Origin: DATFXF01 sp035258565
Lineage (GTDB): Bacteria; Acidobacteriota; Terriglobia; Acidiferrales; UBA7541
DNA: 11,261 nt
Direction of reading: 5' to 3'
NCBI GenBank assembly: GCA_035258565.1
Contig: DATFXF010000387.1
Span: 1-11,261 of the forward strand
Shown here: positions 1 to 7,840 of the stretch, one piece after another
How positions within the stretch are numbered: position 1 is the first letter of the stretch
Layout of the letters: each line of letters opens with the position of its first letter
Translations under genes and position numbers: made by a program
The notes under the pieces: model-generated
Database searches by the model: none
What the model saw: only the letters and a program-made list of their open reading frames with translations
What the model was told of the DNA's origin: nothing

Positions 1-204
1 TCTGGAACTCACAAGCAGAACGGTTGTCCCTGGCAACCATGGTTCTATTGGGGACTCGTGGCCCATGGCTATGTCGGGTTATCCGAGGGGCCTACAGTTG
101 ATTTTGAGACTCGGTGCGCGAGGCACGCAGAGCCTAACAACCGTCCGTCTCCCCTGCTCAAAATGCCCAAGGGAGCCTTTTCGGCAGCTCTAATCCAAGC
201 CTGA
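1..204 (+). other. Open frame running in from left edge, unassigned
   Basis: Frame 1 is open for 67 codons from the window edge to a TGA at 202-204. The translation is rich in Trp, Tyr and Gly near its start (residues such as CPWQPWFYWGLVAHGYVG) and ends in AALIQA. I recognise no family. An open stretch of this length at this base composition can arise by chance in one of six frames, so it may be the C-terminus of a gene lying to the left or simply non-coding. No start can be judged because the window cuts it. The rest of this flank (205-287) shows no gene, no tRNA and no strong terminator for the minus-strand gene that ends at 288. Confidence 0.15.
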
Positions 205-287
205 CAAACAGAATGCGACTGCCTGCGAGTTTGATGCCTAAGAAACCTTCCCGGCCTGGGACCGGTCAGCCTCTTGTCTGTCCACGT

Positions 288-998
288 TCAATTCGATAGG
301 GAACTGCCGCGGCGGCGCAGGGTTTGGAAATAGACGCAATCGCAGGAAACAGGACATCGTTCGCACAGCGGCCGCGAACGCTTACACAATTCCTGTGCGT
401 GGTGCTTGAGCAAGAGGTACGCGCGAAGGAGCGCGCCACACTCTTCGGGCAGTTCAGCATGGATCGCCTCCTGCGCCGAGCGATAGCTAGCCGCGTAGTT
501 CTTCTTTTCCTCGCCGAAGCCCAGCCGCAGCGGCACGTGCACACAGTTTGATGGGACCGCCGCCACCGGCGCTGTCTTCGTAAACAGCAGGATCTTGTCT
601 GCACCAGGATCACCGATCGTCGGGAACTTCTTCAGCACCTCCTTCGCTTCTGGTAGGGGCTTTTCGAGCACGGCCCGTAGGTCTCCGGCAAAGGCGTGCT
701 TCACGAGCGCCGCAATCTCTTTAAGTCGCGCAGCGCGCAGCTCTGGAACGATTCCGCCCAGGCGCATGAGCTCCGTGAGTTTCGCATCGGGAGCGGCGAG
801 AATATCGTCCGGCCGCAGGCCCACCTCTTTCTTGAGCGCATTGAACCCCTTCGTGCAGGAAGCATCCGTCGCTGGGTAGCCGCAGTTGGTGTACAGGATC
901 ATTTCATAGGGATCCGTCGGCCGCGGCGGCTTCGGTTTGCCGTAGAAGTTCTCCAGCCGGTCGAGCAGTTTCGCTAGTTTCGATGTGGACTTCGTCAT
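288..998 (-). CDS. Endonuclease III-like HhH-GPD protein with [4Fe-4S] ligands, catalytic residues not conserved
   Basis: A 236-residue protein of about the length of bacterial endonuclease III (Nth), a DNA glycosylase/AP lyase of base-excision repair. The C-terminal C205-x6-C212-x2-C215-x5-C221 is exactly the spacing of the Nth iron-sulphur cluster loop. A helix-hairpin-helix-like segment (FPTIGDPGADKI, residues 125-136) is followed by a strand leading to LRLGF (157-161), as in Nth, and an ATD motif near residue 43 matches the N-terminal helical region. By hand alignment, the Nth catalytic Lys (K120 in E. coli) falls on P131 and the catalytic Asp (D138) on P149. The protein therefore belongs to a divergent subfamily and may bind DNA without normal glycosylase/lyase activity. 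The ATG at 998 has only a weak purine-rich stretch (AAGG) about nine bases upstream. It is transcribed away from the TonB receptor gene, with no visible operon partner. Family assignment is secure; activity is uncertain. Confidence 0.85.
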   Translation of the reverse strand: MTKSTSKLAKLLDRLENFYGKPKPPRPTDPYEMILYTNCGYPATDASCTKGFNALKKEVGLRPDDILAAPDAKLTELMRLGGIVPELRAARLKEIAALVKHAFAGDLRAVLEKPLPEAKEVLKKFPTIGDPGADKILLFTKTAPVAAVPSNCVHVPLRLGFGEEKKNYAASYRSAQEAIHAELPEECGALLRAYLLLKHHAQELCKRSRPLCERCPVSCDCVYFQTLRRRGSSLSN

Positions 999-1202
999 AG
1001 GTCAATGCCTTGCGATCCGAGCTGCAGAATTGCGGGATACTCTAAGGAGATTTTTGGCGTAGCACAAGAGCCGCGTCCCATGCCGTCCTGGAGCGACTTG
1101 TGACCGGCAAGTCGAGGGAGCGAATTGCACCGAAAGGAAGGGGATTCTTGCGCACTGTTGCCGAACCAGGCCGAAGGCCGAAGGCGCAGGTGGAGCACCC
1201 AA

Positions 1203-1241
1203 CACGCGAAGCGTGGCGAGCAACGCGGCTACATACCGCGT
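1203..1241. repeat. Twin hairpin, possible dispersed repeat or REP-like element
   Basis: Two perfect hairpins stand seven bases apart. The first is CACGC-GAA-GCGTG (1203-1215). The second is ACGCGG, a seven-base loop, then CCGCGT (1223-1241). Paired short GC-rich stems between genes resemble REP/BIME-type elements. Only one copy is in this window, so its repetitive nature is inferred from form alone. It has no T-run and does not look like a terminator for either neighbour, which are both transcribed away from it. Confidence 0.3.
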
Positions 1242-1399
1242 AGGGGGGCCCTTGACAAAACCTCGGAGCATGTGGCATGAACGCGGGCAGGATCAGAGCG
1301 ACGGCTAGGGTGTGACGGTAGGATGGACGGCCCCAGCTGCATTTCCCATAAACTCCCACAGCAGCCTCCCTAGCAGTTTCCCTATCATCTCCTCGGCGC

Positions 1400-1403
1400 G
1401 GAG
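1400..1403 (+). promoter_or_regulatory. Ribosome binding site of the TonB receptor gene
   Basis: GGAG lies six bases before the ATG at 1410. This supports that start, which is also the one that gives an intact signal peptide. Confidence 0.6.
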
Positions 1404-1409
1404 AAACGA

Positions 1410-4400
1410 ATGGCAAGGCACTGGAGAATCCCCCGAGCGGAAGTAGTATTGGTTTTTGTCGCCTTGTTGCTGGGCACCTGCCTGCAAGCCCAAACTTTTA
1501 CGGCCACACTTAGCGGGACAATCGTAGACCCGTCGGGTGGTGCCGTACTCACAGCAAAGGTCACCATCCGAAACACTGCGACGAACTGGGAGCAGGCGGT
1601 CGCCACTGTAACCGAGGGCGCTTTTGTCTTCACCCTGCTGCCGGCTGGCGAATACACCCTCACGGTGGAGGCGGAAGGTTTCAAGAAGGAAGTGCGTTCC
1701 GGGGTTGTCTTGCAAGTTGGGCAACAGGCCCGCGTGGAAATTACGCTCCAGGTTGGCAGTCGGGCTGAAGTGATCGAGGTGCACGAAGACGTTCCCCTGA
1801 TCCAGGGCGGGAATGCGGCTCTCGGCGGCGTGGTGGATTCCCATAAAGTTGCCGGTCTGCCGCTGAACCTGCGCAGCTTTCTTTCGCTTGCGCAATTGCA
1901 GCCCAATGTGTTTCTGCCGGCGCAGGGTTCCACGCTCGGGTTCCGCGGCGGCTTCAATGTGGCGGGAAACAGTGAAATCGCAAACAACTTCCTGCTCGAT
2001 GGCATTGATAACCTGGACGAGACCACTAATCAGCCGAATCACACCCCGGTGCTGGATGCCGTACGCGAGTTTCAGGTACTCACGGGAACCTACGCGGCTG
2101 AATACGGACGTCAGGCAGGCGGGCAGGTGATCGTCAGCACGAAAAGCGGCGGCAATAGCTTTCACGGCACGGCTTTTGAGTTCCATCGCAACGATAATCT
2201 GGATGCGAAAAACTTCTTTGCACCCACGAAGCCCGAATTCAAGCGCAACCAGTTTGGCGGCACCTTCGGTGGCCCGATCCATCGCCAGAAAACGTTCTTC
2301 TTCCTGAGTTACGGCGGCTTGCGCGCAGGCACGCAGCGTGCCGCAGTGGCCACAGTGCCCACTCCGAAGATGCACCAGGGGGATTTTTCTGAGCTACTTC
2401 CGGCGTCTACTACATGTGGCGGTGTGGGCCAGCCTGCGTGTGTGGTTGTCCATCGGCCTGGACCAACTGGAACCCCCTATGCTGGGAACATCGTTCCCCA
2501 GAGCGATTGGCATCCGGGGGGACAGGGATTGTTGGACTTGTATCCAACCGCAGGGATAACTCCCGGCCTACTGAGCTTGAATCTGCCGGTTGCCGCAGTT
2601 GAAACAAGCCGCACTGACCAGTTTTCCATACGCATCGACCACCAGTTCACGGCCAAGACCAAGGTTTTTGGAAGTTACAACTTCGCTGACAGCTCGATTG
2701 GCGCTCCCATTCTGAATCCCCTGTGCGGAAGCCGAGTCATCCCCGGCTATGGCTGCGACGAGTTGCAACGTACCCAGCACGTGTCCTTGAACCTGACGCA
2801 CACCTTTAGCCCCCACCTGATCCTCGAAGCTCGTGTCGGGTACAACCGTTTCGGTTTCTTTCGCCTGCAGCAAGACCGCGACGCAGACGTCGTGCGGCGG
2901 CTTGGCATTAGTGGGCTACCCGATGCTGGGGTTACGCCGTTCAACAACGGCGCACCCTCCACTATCGTGAGCGGGTTTAACACGCTAGGAGGGCCAACCA
3001 ACCTGCCGCAGGGCCGCCATGACAACACTTACCACTATATCGGCGACCTGACGTATGTCCACGGCACACACACATTTAAAACCGGGGCCGATATCCGGCG
3101 ATTTCTGTTCAACTCCTTCTTTACCTCTTTCGGCCGTGGCCAATTCCGGTTCAACGGCCAATATACAGGTTTTGCGGTCGCCGACTTGCTCCTGGGCCGC
3201 CCCTCACGCGCTGAGCGGAACCCCGGCGAGCCTTTCCACAACGCTATGACTTTCTCCAGCGGCTTCTACTTCCAGGACGACTGGAAGATTCGCCAAAGTC
3301 TTACGCTCAACTTGGGAATTCGGTACGAGTTGAATCTCCCCCCGGTCGAGAAGGTCAACAAATTTGCCAGCTTCGACCCAACCACAAATACGCTGCGTGT
3401 GGCCGGCGGCCACGAGGCACTGCCTATCATTGATAACTCGAGCCCAGGCCTCTTCCTGCGGATTCAGGCGCGGCCGGACGTGGGCCGACGGATCTGGGAC
3501 ACTGACAAGAACAACTGGGCGCCACGGCTGGGTTTTGCCTGGAAACCATGGGGATCACAGCGTTGGGTGATCCGTGGCGGATACGGGATGTTCTACAACT
3601 TGCAGATCGTCGGTAATGGGATCACTCCGCTTAATCGCGGTTTGCCCTTCCGCCTACGGCAGACTACGAATCTCTCGGCGACATCCACCCTCACTCTTAG
3701 CAATGCCTTTACCGGCACCCCGGATCTTTCTCCCGCTGGCATCGAAAAGGATTTCCGCACCGCCTACATCCATGAATGGAGCCTCGGCGTGCAGCGAGAG
3801 TTGTTCAAGGATCTCGCCCTAGACGTGAGCTACATCGGCTCGAAGGGAACCAAGCTCCCGACAACGCTTAACCCTGGACAACGCACAACGCCTTGTCCTC
3901 CCTCAGGCACTTGCTCTCGTCCATTCACCGGCTGGGGAGACATCAACTTCATCGCGAGCGCGGCAACCTCGAATTATCACGGGATGCAGGTTCGTGTGGA
4001 GAAGCGCTTCAACCGGGGCTTCTCGCTGCTGAGCTCCTATACCTTCTCGAAATCCATCGATGACGCGCCGGGGATCAGTACCAGCAGCGACGCATCGAAT
4101 AGCACCCCCCAGTCCTCCATCAACCTGCGCGATGAGCGCGGTCGCTCCGACTTCGATATTACCCATCGCTACGTCTTCAGCACCATCTATGAGCTCCCAA
4201 TGGGCCGGAGCCGCCGCTTCCTGCGGGATGCTTCCCCAGTTGTTAACGCCATCCTGGGGGGGTGGGACGTGAGCGGGATCCTCTCGTTGCAGTCTGGAGC
4301 GCCCTTCTCGGTGTTCATCAGCAGTAGCTTCGACGTAAGCCGCACCTTCGGGCGCGCGGATCGTCCCAACTTGGTCGGCGATCCCTTCGCACTCGGCTCC

Positions 4401-4763
4401 AACTGTGCGCAGCCGCACACTCCGGCCTGCTGGTTCAATCGGGACGCCCTCCGCGTGCCGCCCGCCGGCACGTTTGGCAATTTGGGACGCAACGTACTGG
4501 TAGGGCCCACGCTGAAAAACTTGGACCTTGGCCTGTTCAAGAATTTTCCTGTTCGTGAGCGGATGAATGTCCAATTCCGAGCCGAGTTCTTCAACCTTGC
4601 CAACCATCCGAATTTCAGCTTGCCCAGCAACGTGATCACCTCGTTCAACTCTTCGACCGGAGTAATCACCGATTCCCGGGTCGGCCGGATTGACGGTGCC
4701 GCCGACGGAAACGTCACAGGTGCGCAGCGGCAAATCCAGTTCGGACTGAGGTTTGTTTTCTAG
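1410..4763 (+). CDS. Oar-like TonB-dependent outer-membrane receptor with carboxypeptidase-regulatory-like domain
   Basis: A 1117-residue protein, the usual size for this large acidobacterial receptor family. Residues 1-27 form a signal peptide: basic start, hydrophobic core VVLVFVALLLG, likely cleavage after LQA. Residues about 30-120 form the carboxypeptidase-regulatory-like Ig-type domain (SGTIVDPSGGAV, then LPAGEYTLTVEAEGFK). The TonB plug follows at about 130-250, with FRGG, FLLDGIDN, REFQV, EYGRQAGG and STKSGGNSFHG. From about 255 to the end is the outer-membrane beta-barrel, with alternating strand patterns, the late motif FRAEFFNLANHPNF, and a terminal strand ending in Phe (RFVF), as outer-membrane proteins do. 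The role is TonB-powered uptake across the outer membrane. The substrate is not readable from sequence; relatives are often thought to take oligosaccharides or peptides. No tonB, exbB or SusD-like partner is adjacent. Confidence 0.95.
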   Translation: MARHWRIPRAEVVLVFVALLLGTCLQAQTFTATLSGTIVDPSGGAVLTAKVTIRNTATNWEQAVATVTEGAFVFTLLPAGEYTLTVEAEGFKKEVRSGVVLQVGQQARVEITLQVGSRAEVIEVHEDVPLIQGGNAALGGVVDSHKVAGLPLNLRSFLSLAQLQPNVFLPAQGSTLGFRGGFNVAGNSEIANNFLLDGIDNLDETTNQPNHTPVLDAVREFQVLTGTYAAEYGRQAGGQVIVSTKSGGNSFHGTAFEFHRNDNLDAKNFFAPTKPEFKRNQFGGTFGGPIHRQKTFFFLSYGGLRAGTQRAAVATVPTPKMHQGDFSELLPASTTCGGVGQPACVVVHRPGPTGTPYAGNIVPQSDWHPGGQGLLDLYPTAGITPGLLSLNLPVAAVETSRTDQFSIRIDHQFTAKTKVFGSYNFADSSIGAPILNPLCGSRVIPGYGCDELQRTQHVSLNLTHTFSPHLILEARVGYNRFGFFRLQQDRDADVVRRLGISGLPDAGVTPFNNGAPSTIVSGFNTLGGPTNLPQGRHDNTYHYIGDLTYVHGTHTFKTGADIRRFLFNSFFTSFGRGQFRFNGQYTGFAVADLLLGRPSRAERNPGEPFHNAMTFSSGFYFQDDWKIRQSLTLNLGIRYELNLPPVEKVNKFASFDPTTNTLRVAGGHEALPIIDNSSPGLFLRIQARPDVGRRIWDTDKNNWAPRLGFAWKPWGSQRWVIRGGYGMFYNLQIVGNGITPLNRGLPFRLRQTTNLSATSTLTLSNAFTGTPDLSPAGIEKDFRTAYIHEWSLGVQRELFKDLALDVSYIGSKGTKLPTTLNPGQRTTPCPPSGTCSRPFTGWGDINFIASAATSNYHGMQVRVEKRFNRGFSLLSSYTFSKSIDDAPGISTSSDASNSTPQSSINLRDERGRSDFDITHRYVFSTIYELPMGRSRRFLRDASPVVNAILGGWDVSGILSLQSGAPFSVFISSSFDVSRTFGRADRPNLVGDPFALGSNCAQPHTPACWFNRDALRVPPAGTFGNLGRNVLVGPTLKNLDLGLFKNFPVRERMNVQFRAEFFNLANHPNFSLPSNVITSFNSSTGVITDSRVGRIDGAADGNVTGAQRQIQFGLRFVF

Positions 4764-4778
4764 CTGAGAATCCCGCAC

Positions 4779-4979
4779 CCACTCAACGCGATCCTTGCTG
4801 GCCGTAGTGGCCAAGCTTTGGAAGAGATATTTCAGATCCTGGTTGTGATTCTTACTTAGGCGTGCTTCCTGCCGCAGAGACTGCAGCACGTCCAACTGTT
4901 GGTAGAGTCGCACCGCTCGACGGCGGACGCCGGCCTCCGGTATCTCTTGAGCGAAGCCCAAAGGTGCAAAGGAGGAAGG
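4779..4979 (-). pseudogene. IS110-family transposase remnant with large internal deletion
   Basis: Reading the minus strand from about 4979, the frame gives GFAQEIPEAGVRRRAVRLYQ, then QLDVLQSLRQEAR, and directly after it LSKNHNQDLKYLFQSLATTA. From memory of the family, the first part matches the segment ahead of the C-terminal domain of IS110-type transposases (RxxxLYQQLDxLQxLRQEAR). The second matches a segment normally about 80-90 residues further on (GLNxNHNxDLKxxFKxAAT). The intervening helix-hairpin-helix portion (IPxxGPIRAALL... and the RxKRQLWxYSG segment) is missing, with the junction near 4860/4859. There is no N-terminal DEDD catalytic domain: a stop lies in frame shortly upstream, and homology ends near 4779, next to the receptor stop codon. 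It cannot make a working transposase. I see no flanking IS ends. Confidence 0.7.
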
Positions 4980-5126
4980 GCGAAATAAAAACTGACTAAG
5001 AGCTCCTATTGGGAGCCTTCGTCTCTCCGGTAAACAAACTGTTCTTCTACCAGCCCCGCCGAGAATACCCGATCAAAGGTACCCGTGGGACGTTAGACGT
5101 GAATGTGAAGGCCGCATTCTTGGGAC

Positions 5127-5132
5127 TATAAT
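5127..5132 (+). promoter_or_regulatory. -10 box TATAAT of the kinase gene
   Basis: A perfect TATAAT ends eleven bases before the ATG at 5144. With the usual distance from -10 box to transcription start, the mRNA would begin only about three to six bases before the ATG. No Shine-Dalgarno sequence is present between the box and the ATG, which fits a leaderless or nearly leaderless message. The -35 region is poor: ATGTGA at 5103-5108 gives an 18-base spacer and three matches of six. Confidence 0.5.
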
Positions 5133-5143
5133 TGCGCCCACGG

Positions 5144-7840
5144 ATGGCCCTAGCCGCTGGCACAAAACTCGGGCCGTATGAGATCGTCGCACCGCTAGGC
5201 GCTGGCGGTATGGGGGAGGTGTATCGCGCCCGCGACATCAAGCTTGGGCGCGACGTCGCGCTGAAGCTCCTGCCGCCGCTGTTCACGGCGGACGCCCATC
5301 GCGTGGCGCGCTTCGAACGCGAAGCGCAACTGCTCGCATCGCTCAATCATCCGCATATCGGGGCAATCTACGGTTTCGAAGACGCCGGCAGCATGCCTGC
5401 CCTGGTGCTTGAGTTGGTCGAGGGCCATACTTTGCGCGATCGCCTGCGCCGAGGCCCGCTGCCTCTCCGGGAGGCTTTGGCCGTCGCTCAACAGATCGCC
5501 GACGCACTCGACGCCGCCCACAGGGCCGGGGTCATCCATCGTGATCTCAAACCCTCCAATATCAAGATCACGCCCGATGGGGTGGTCAAGGTGCTCGATT
5601 TCGGTCTCGCAAAAGCCCTCGTGGCAGAAGGGTCCGGTCCGGACCTGTCGAAGTCCCCGACCATGACGGCGGGCGGAACGATCCCAGGTATGATTCTCGG
5701 CACCGCCGCGTACATGAGCCCGGAGCAGGCGCGAGGTCAGCCGGTCGATAAACGCACCGACATCTGGGCCTTCGGGTGCGTGCTCTTCGAGATGCTAACG
5801 GGCGCTTCAGCTTTCGTACGCGGGACCGTCACGGACACCTTCGCCGCCGTCGTCGGCGCCGAACCAGAGTGGAAATCGCTTCCGATCGATACGCCGGGCA
5901 GCATCCGACTTTTGCTGACGCGTTGTCTCCAGAAAGATGCCAGGCGGCGGCTTCACGACATCGCGGACGCGCGGATCGAGCTCGAAGACACGATGACCGC
6001 GCCTGCCGAACCGGCTCCAGTGCTGACACCGCGACGCTGGTCCCGCCTGGCGCTCCCGGCGCTGTCGCTCGGGATTGCGACAGTCCTCGTCTTCCTCTGG
6101 GCGGCGCGCGGCAGGTTCGGAAAGCCGGCGGCGGAGCCATCGCCGCAAGATACTCGCGTCATACGTCTCACAGATCTTCCGGGCCTCGAGGAGTCTCCAG
6201 CCATTTCACCAGACGGCAGGTCGGTGGCGTTCACCGCCAGCGTGGGTGGCAAACGACAGGTGTTCGTGCAGCTCATTGCTGGCGGCGCGCCCCTGCAAAT
6301 CACGCGCGATCCAGTCGATCACGAGTGCCCTCGCTGGTCGCCCGACTCGAGCTCGATCCTGTATTTTTCGCCGGCGGTATCAGGAACCGTGCAGGGGAGT
6401 ATCTGGGAGATCCCGGCGCTTGGCGGTGTGCCACGGCGGGTCGTCAACAGCTTGGGAGGTGCCGACGTCAGCCCGACGAATGGGCGGCTTGCGCTCTTCC
6501 GGCTGGCGAAGGAGGGCATCGAGCTAGTGACCGCGCCAACAGACGGTTCCGGATTCGCCGTAGTCACCAAGTTCGCGCCCACCACGTACTACTTGTATCC
6601 CCGCTGGTCGCCGGACGGCAGATGGATTGCCTTTCAGCGGGGAGACAGCATCAGGTTCGACATTTTCGTGGCGCCGGCAACTCGAGGGGAACCGCACCAG
6701 TTAACGCGTGACAACAACATGATGAGCGGTTTTGCCTGGCTGCCCGACAGCACGGGCATCGTCTACAGCTCAAGCCGCGGCGGCACGATACCTTATTTGC
6801 CGACGTTGGGCCTGTGGCAGGTGACATTGCGTGATGGAAGCGTCCGGCGGGTCATATCGGGCGAAACGTCGTACATGAGTCCGGACATCTCCAAGAGTGG
6901 CGCAATATTGGTTAGCCGCATGAAGCTGCAGACCGACATCTGGAAGTTTCCGGTCGACGGTCTGCCCACTGAGAACGTGCGCCGCGGTGTTCGTGTGACG
7001 CGACAGACCGGGCAGGTCCTCACCCCCACGGCCAGCCCCGACGACAAAGAGGTCGCGTTTCTATCCGACAGCGGCGGTCATGCAAACCTGTGGGTCGTGA
7101 ACACCCAGAATGGCGGGCTGCGCCAGATCACTCACGAGCGCGATCCGAACGTTGCTCTGGGCGTCCCGCTGTGGTCGCCCGATGGCCGCGCCATCGCTTT
7201 CGTCTCCTCGCGCGGCAACCAGGGGTTGACGTTTGGAGTCTGGCTGGTGGATTCGGATGGAAGCAACCTGCGCAATGTCGCGAACCCTGGTCTCGGCCCT
7301 GCTTGGTCGCCGGACAGCCGCTGGGTGTATTACTCGACGCGGGGCGGCGCGGCAGCCACCGATGTCGTACTGAAAAAAGTGCCTGTTGACGGAGGGTCGG
7401 CCATCACCGTGAGGACCGAGGGCCTGCGCAACGTGATCGGTTTATATGGCACCACTCTGTACTATCTCTTCGAGCGGCCGCTCGTCGACGGCACGCCGGA
7501 ATTCGAAATCCGGGCCGCCACTCCCGAGGGCGCGCCGTTTCGCATGCTCGCGCGCATTCCAGCCTCGCGGGTGCCGATCTGGCAGATCGTCAATCCGGCG
7601 CTGTCGCCCGACGGGAAATGGCTGGCGCAAGCACTGACCGACGGCTTCACCACTAACATCTGGGCGCTCTCGACAACGACCGGCGAATGGCGTCAGATTA
7701 CCGATTTCGGCGAACGCGCGATGTTCATTGCCCGCCGCGTGTCCTGGTCGTCCGACGGGCGCTCTATCCTGTCCGCAGTCGCCGAGGGCGATTCAGACAT
7801 CGTTCTGCTGGAAGGACTGACGAATGTGGGGCGCAAATGA
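5144..7840 (+). CDS. Ser/Thr protein kinase with transmembrane segment and TolB/WD40-like beta-propeller
   Basis: An 898-residue Hanks-type (PknB-like) kinase fused to a propeller. Residues about 12-280 are the kinase domain: glycine loop LGAGGMGEVY, ATP-binding Lys41 in VALKLL, catalytic loop HRDLKPSN with Asp134 and Asn139, DFG with Asp152, SPE at 192-194, and DIWAFGCVLFEMLTG. All catalytic residues are present, so it should be active. One hydrophobic segment (about 302-321) follows. The remaining 570 residues carry repeated SPDG/SPDS-type blades (ISPDGRSVAF, WSPDSSSILY, WSPDGRWIAF, SPDDKEVAF, WSPDGRAIAF, WSPDSRWVYY, LSPDGKWLA), typical of PD40/TolB propellers. The inferred topology is cytoplasmic kinase and extracytoplasmic propeller acting as sensor or scaffold. 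ATG 5144 is preferred over an upstream in-frame TTG at 5132, because that TTG overlaps the -10 box and the family usually starts right before AGTKLGPYEI. Ligand and kinase targets are unknown. Confidence 0.95.
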   Translation: MALAAGTKLGPYEIVAPLGAGGMGEVYRARDIKLGRDVALKLLPPLFTADAHRVARFEREAQLLASLNHPHIGAIYGFEDAGSMPALVLELVEGHTLRDRLRRGPLPLREALAVAQQIADALDAAHRAGVIHRDLKPSNIKITPDGVVKVLDFGLAKALVAEGSGPDLSKSPTMTAGGTIPGMILGTAAYMSPEQARGQPVDKRTDIWAFGCVLFEMLTGASAFVRGTVTDTFAAVVGAEPEWKSLPIDTPGSIRLLLTRCLQKDARRRLHDIADARIELEDTMTAPAEPAPVLTPRRWSRLALPALSLGIATVLVFLWAARGRFGKPAAEPSPQDTRVIRLTDLPGLEESPAISPDGRSVAFTASVGGKRQVFVQLIAGGAPLQITRDPVDHECPRWSPDSSSILYFSPAVSGTVQGSIWEIPALGGVPRRVVNSLGGADVSPTNGRLALFRLAKEGIELVTAPTDGSGFAVVTKFAPTTYYLYPRWSPDGRWIAFQRGDSIRFDIFVAPATRGEPHQLTRDNNMMSGFAWLPDSTGIVYSSSRGGTIPYLPTLGLWQVTLRDGSVRRVISGETSYMSPDISKSGAILVSRMKLQTDIWKFPVDGLPTENVRRGVRVTRQTGQVLTPTASPDDKEVAFLSDSGGHANLWVVNTQNGGLRQITHERDPNVALGVPLWSPDGRAIAFVSSRGNQGLTFGVWLVDSDGSNLRNVANPGLGPAWSPDSRWVYYSTRGGAAATDVVLKKVPVDGGSAITVRTEGLRNVIGLYGTTLYYLFERPLVDGTPEFEIRAATPEGAPFRMLARIPASRVPIWQIVNPALSPDGKWLAQALTDGFTTNIWALSTTTGEWRQITDFGERAMFIARRVSWSSDGRSILSAVAEGDSDIVLLEGLTNVGRK

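Larger units (their letters stand above)
999..1409. other. Divergent intergenic region, 411 bases
   Basis: This gap separates the minus-strand endonuclease III-like gene from the plus-strand TonB receptor gene and must contain the promoters of both. I find no convincing gene in any frame. It contains a short tandem GGCCGAA (1169-1182, two copies, then a partial third) and two small hairpins at 1203-1241, described separately. A perfect TTGACA stands at 1252-1257, but no good -10 box lies at the right distance. Confidence 0.5.
4764..5143. other. Intergenic region between receptor and kinase, 380 bases
   Basis: The left part holds the transposase relic listed separately. Beyond it is a small hairpin, GCTCC-TATTG-GGAGC (5002-5016), without a T-run next to it on either strand, so not a convincing terminator. 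A plus-strand open stretch of about 40 codons (from near 5007 to a TAA just before the kinase -10 box) resembles nothing I know. The kinase promoter is at the right end. Confidence 0.5.

Noticed and set aside
51..62. GGGACTCGTGGC shared by the left flank and position 8878 onward
   Set aside because: A 12-base match is expected a few times by chance in a window this long, and the similarity does not extend.
245..275. GC-rich CCGG...CCGG stem downstream of the endonuclease III-like gene as a terminator
   Set aside because: The stem is only four base pairs and the following T-run (TTTCTT) is broken and displaced.
1252..1281. Perfect TTGACA that might be the -35 box of the TonB receptor promoter
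   Set aside because: At spacers of 17 and 18 bases the -10 candidates are GCATGA (poor) and CATGAA (three of six); too weak to call a promoter.
1305..2375. Long minus-strand open frame opposite the receptor gene
   Set aside because: It lies wholly opposite strong receptor domains (signal peptide, regulatory-like domain, plug), has no family features, and is explained by the codon bias of the real gene.
3903..4961. Long minus-strand open frame as one 352-residue gene
   Set aside because: Only its first 60 or so residues resemble a protein family (IS110 relic). The rest is antisense to the receptor barrel.
5002..5016. Hairpin GCTCC-TATTG-GGAGC as a terminator of the receptor gene
   Set aside because: It lies about 240 bases past the stop codon and is not followed by a T-run on the plus strand.
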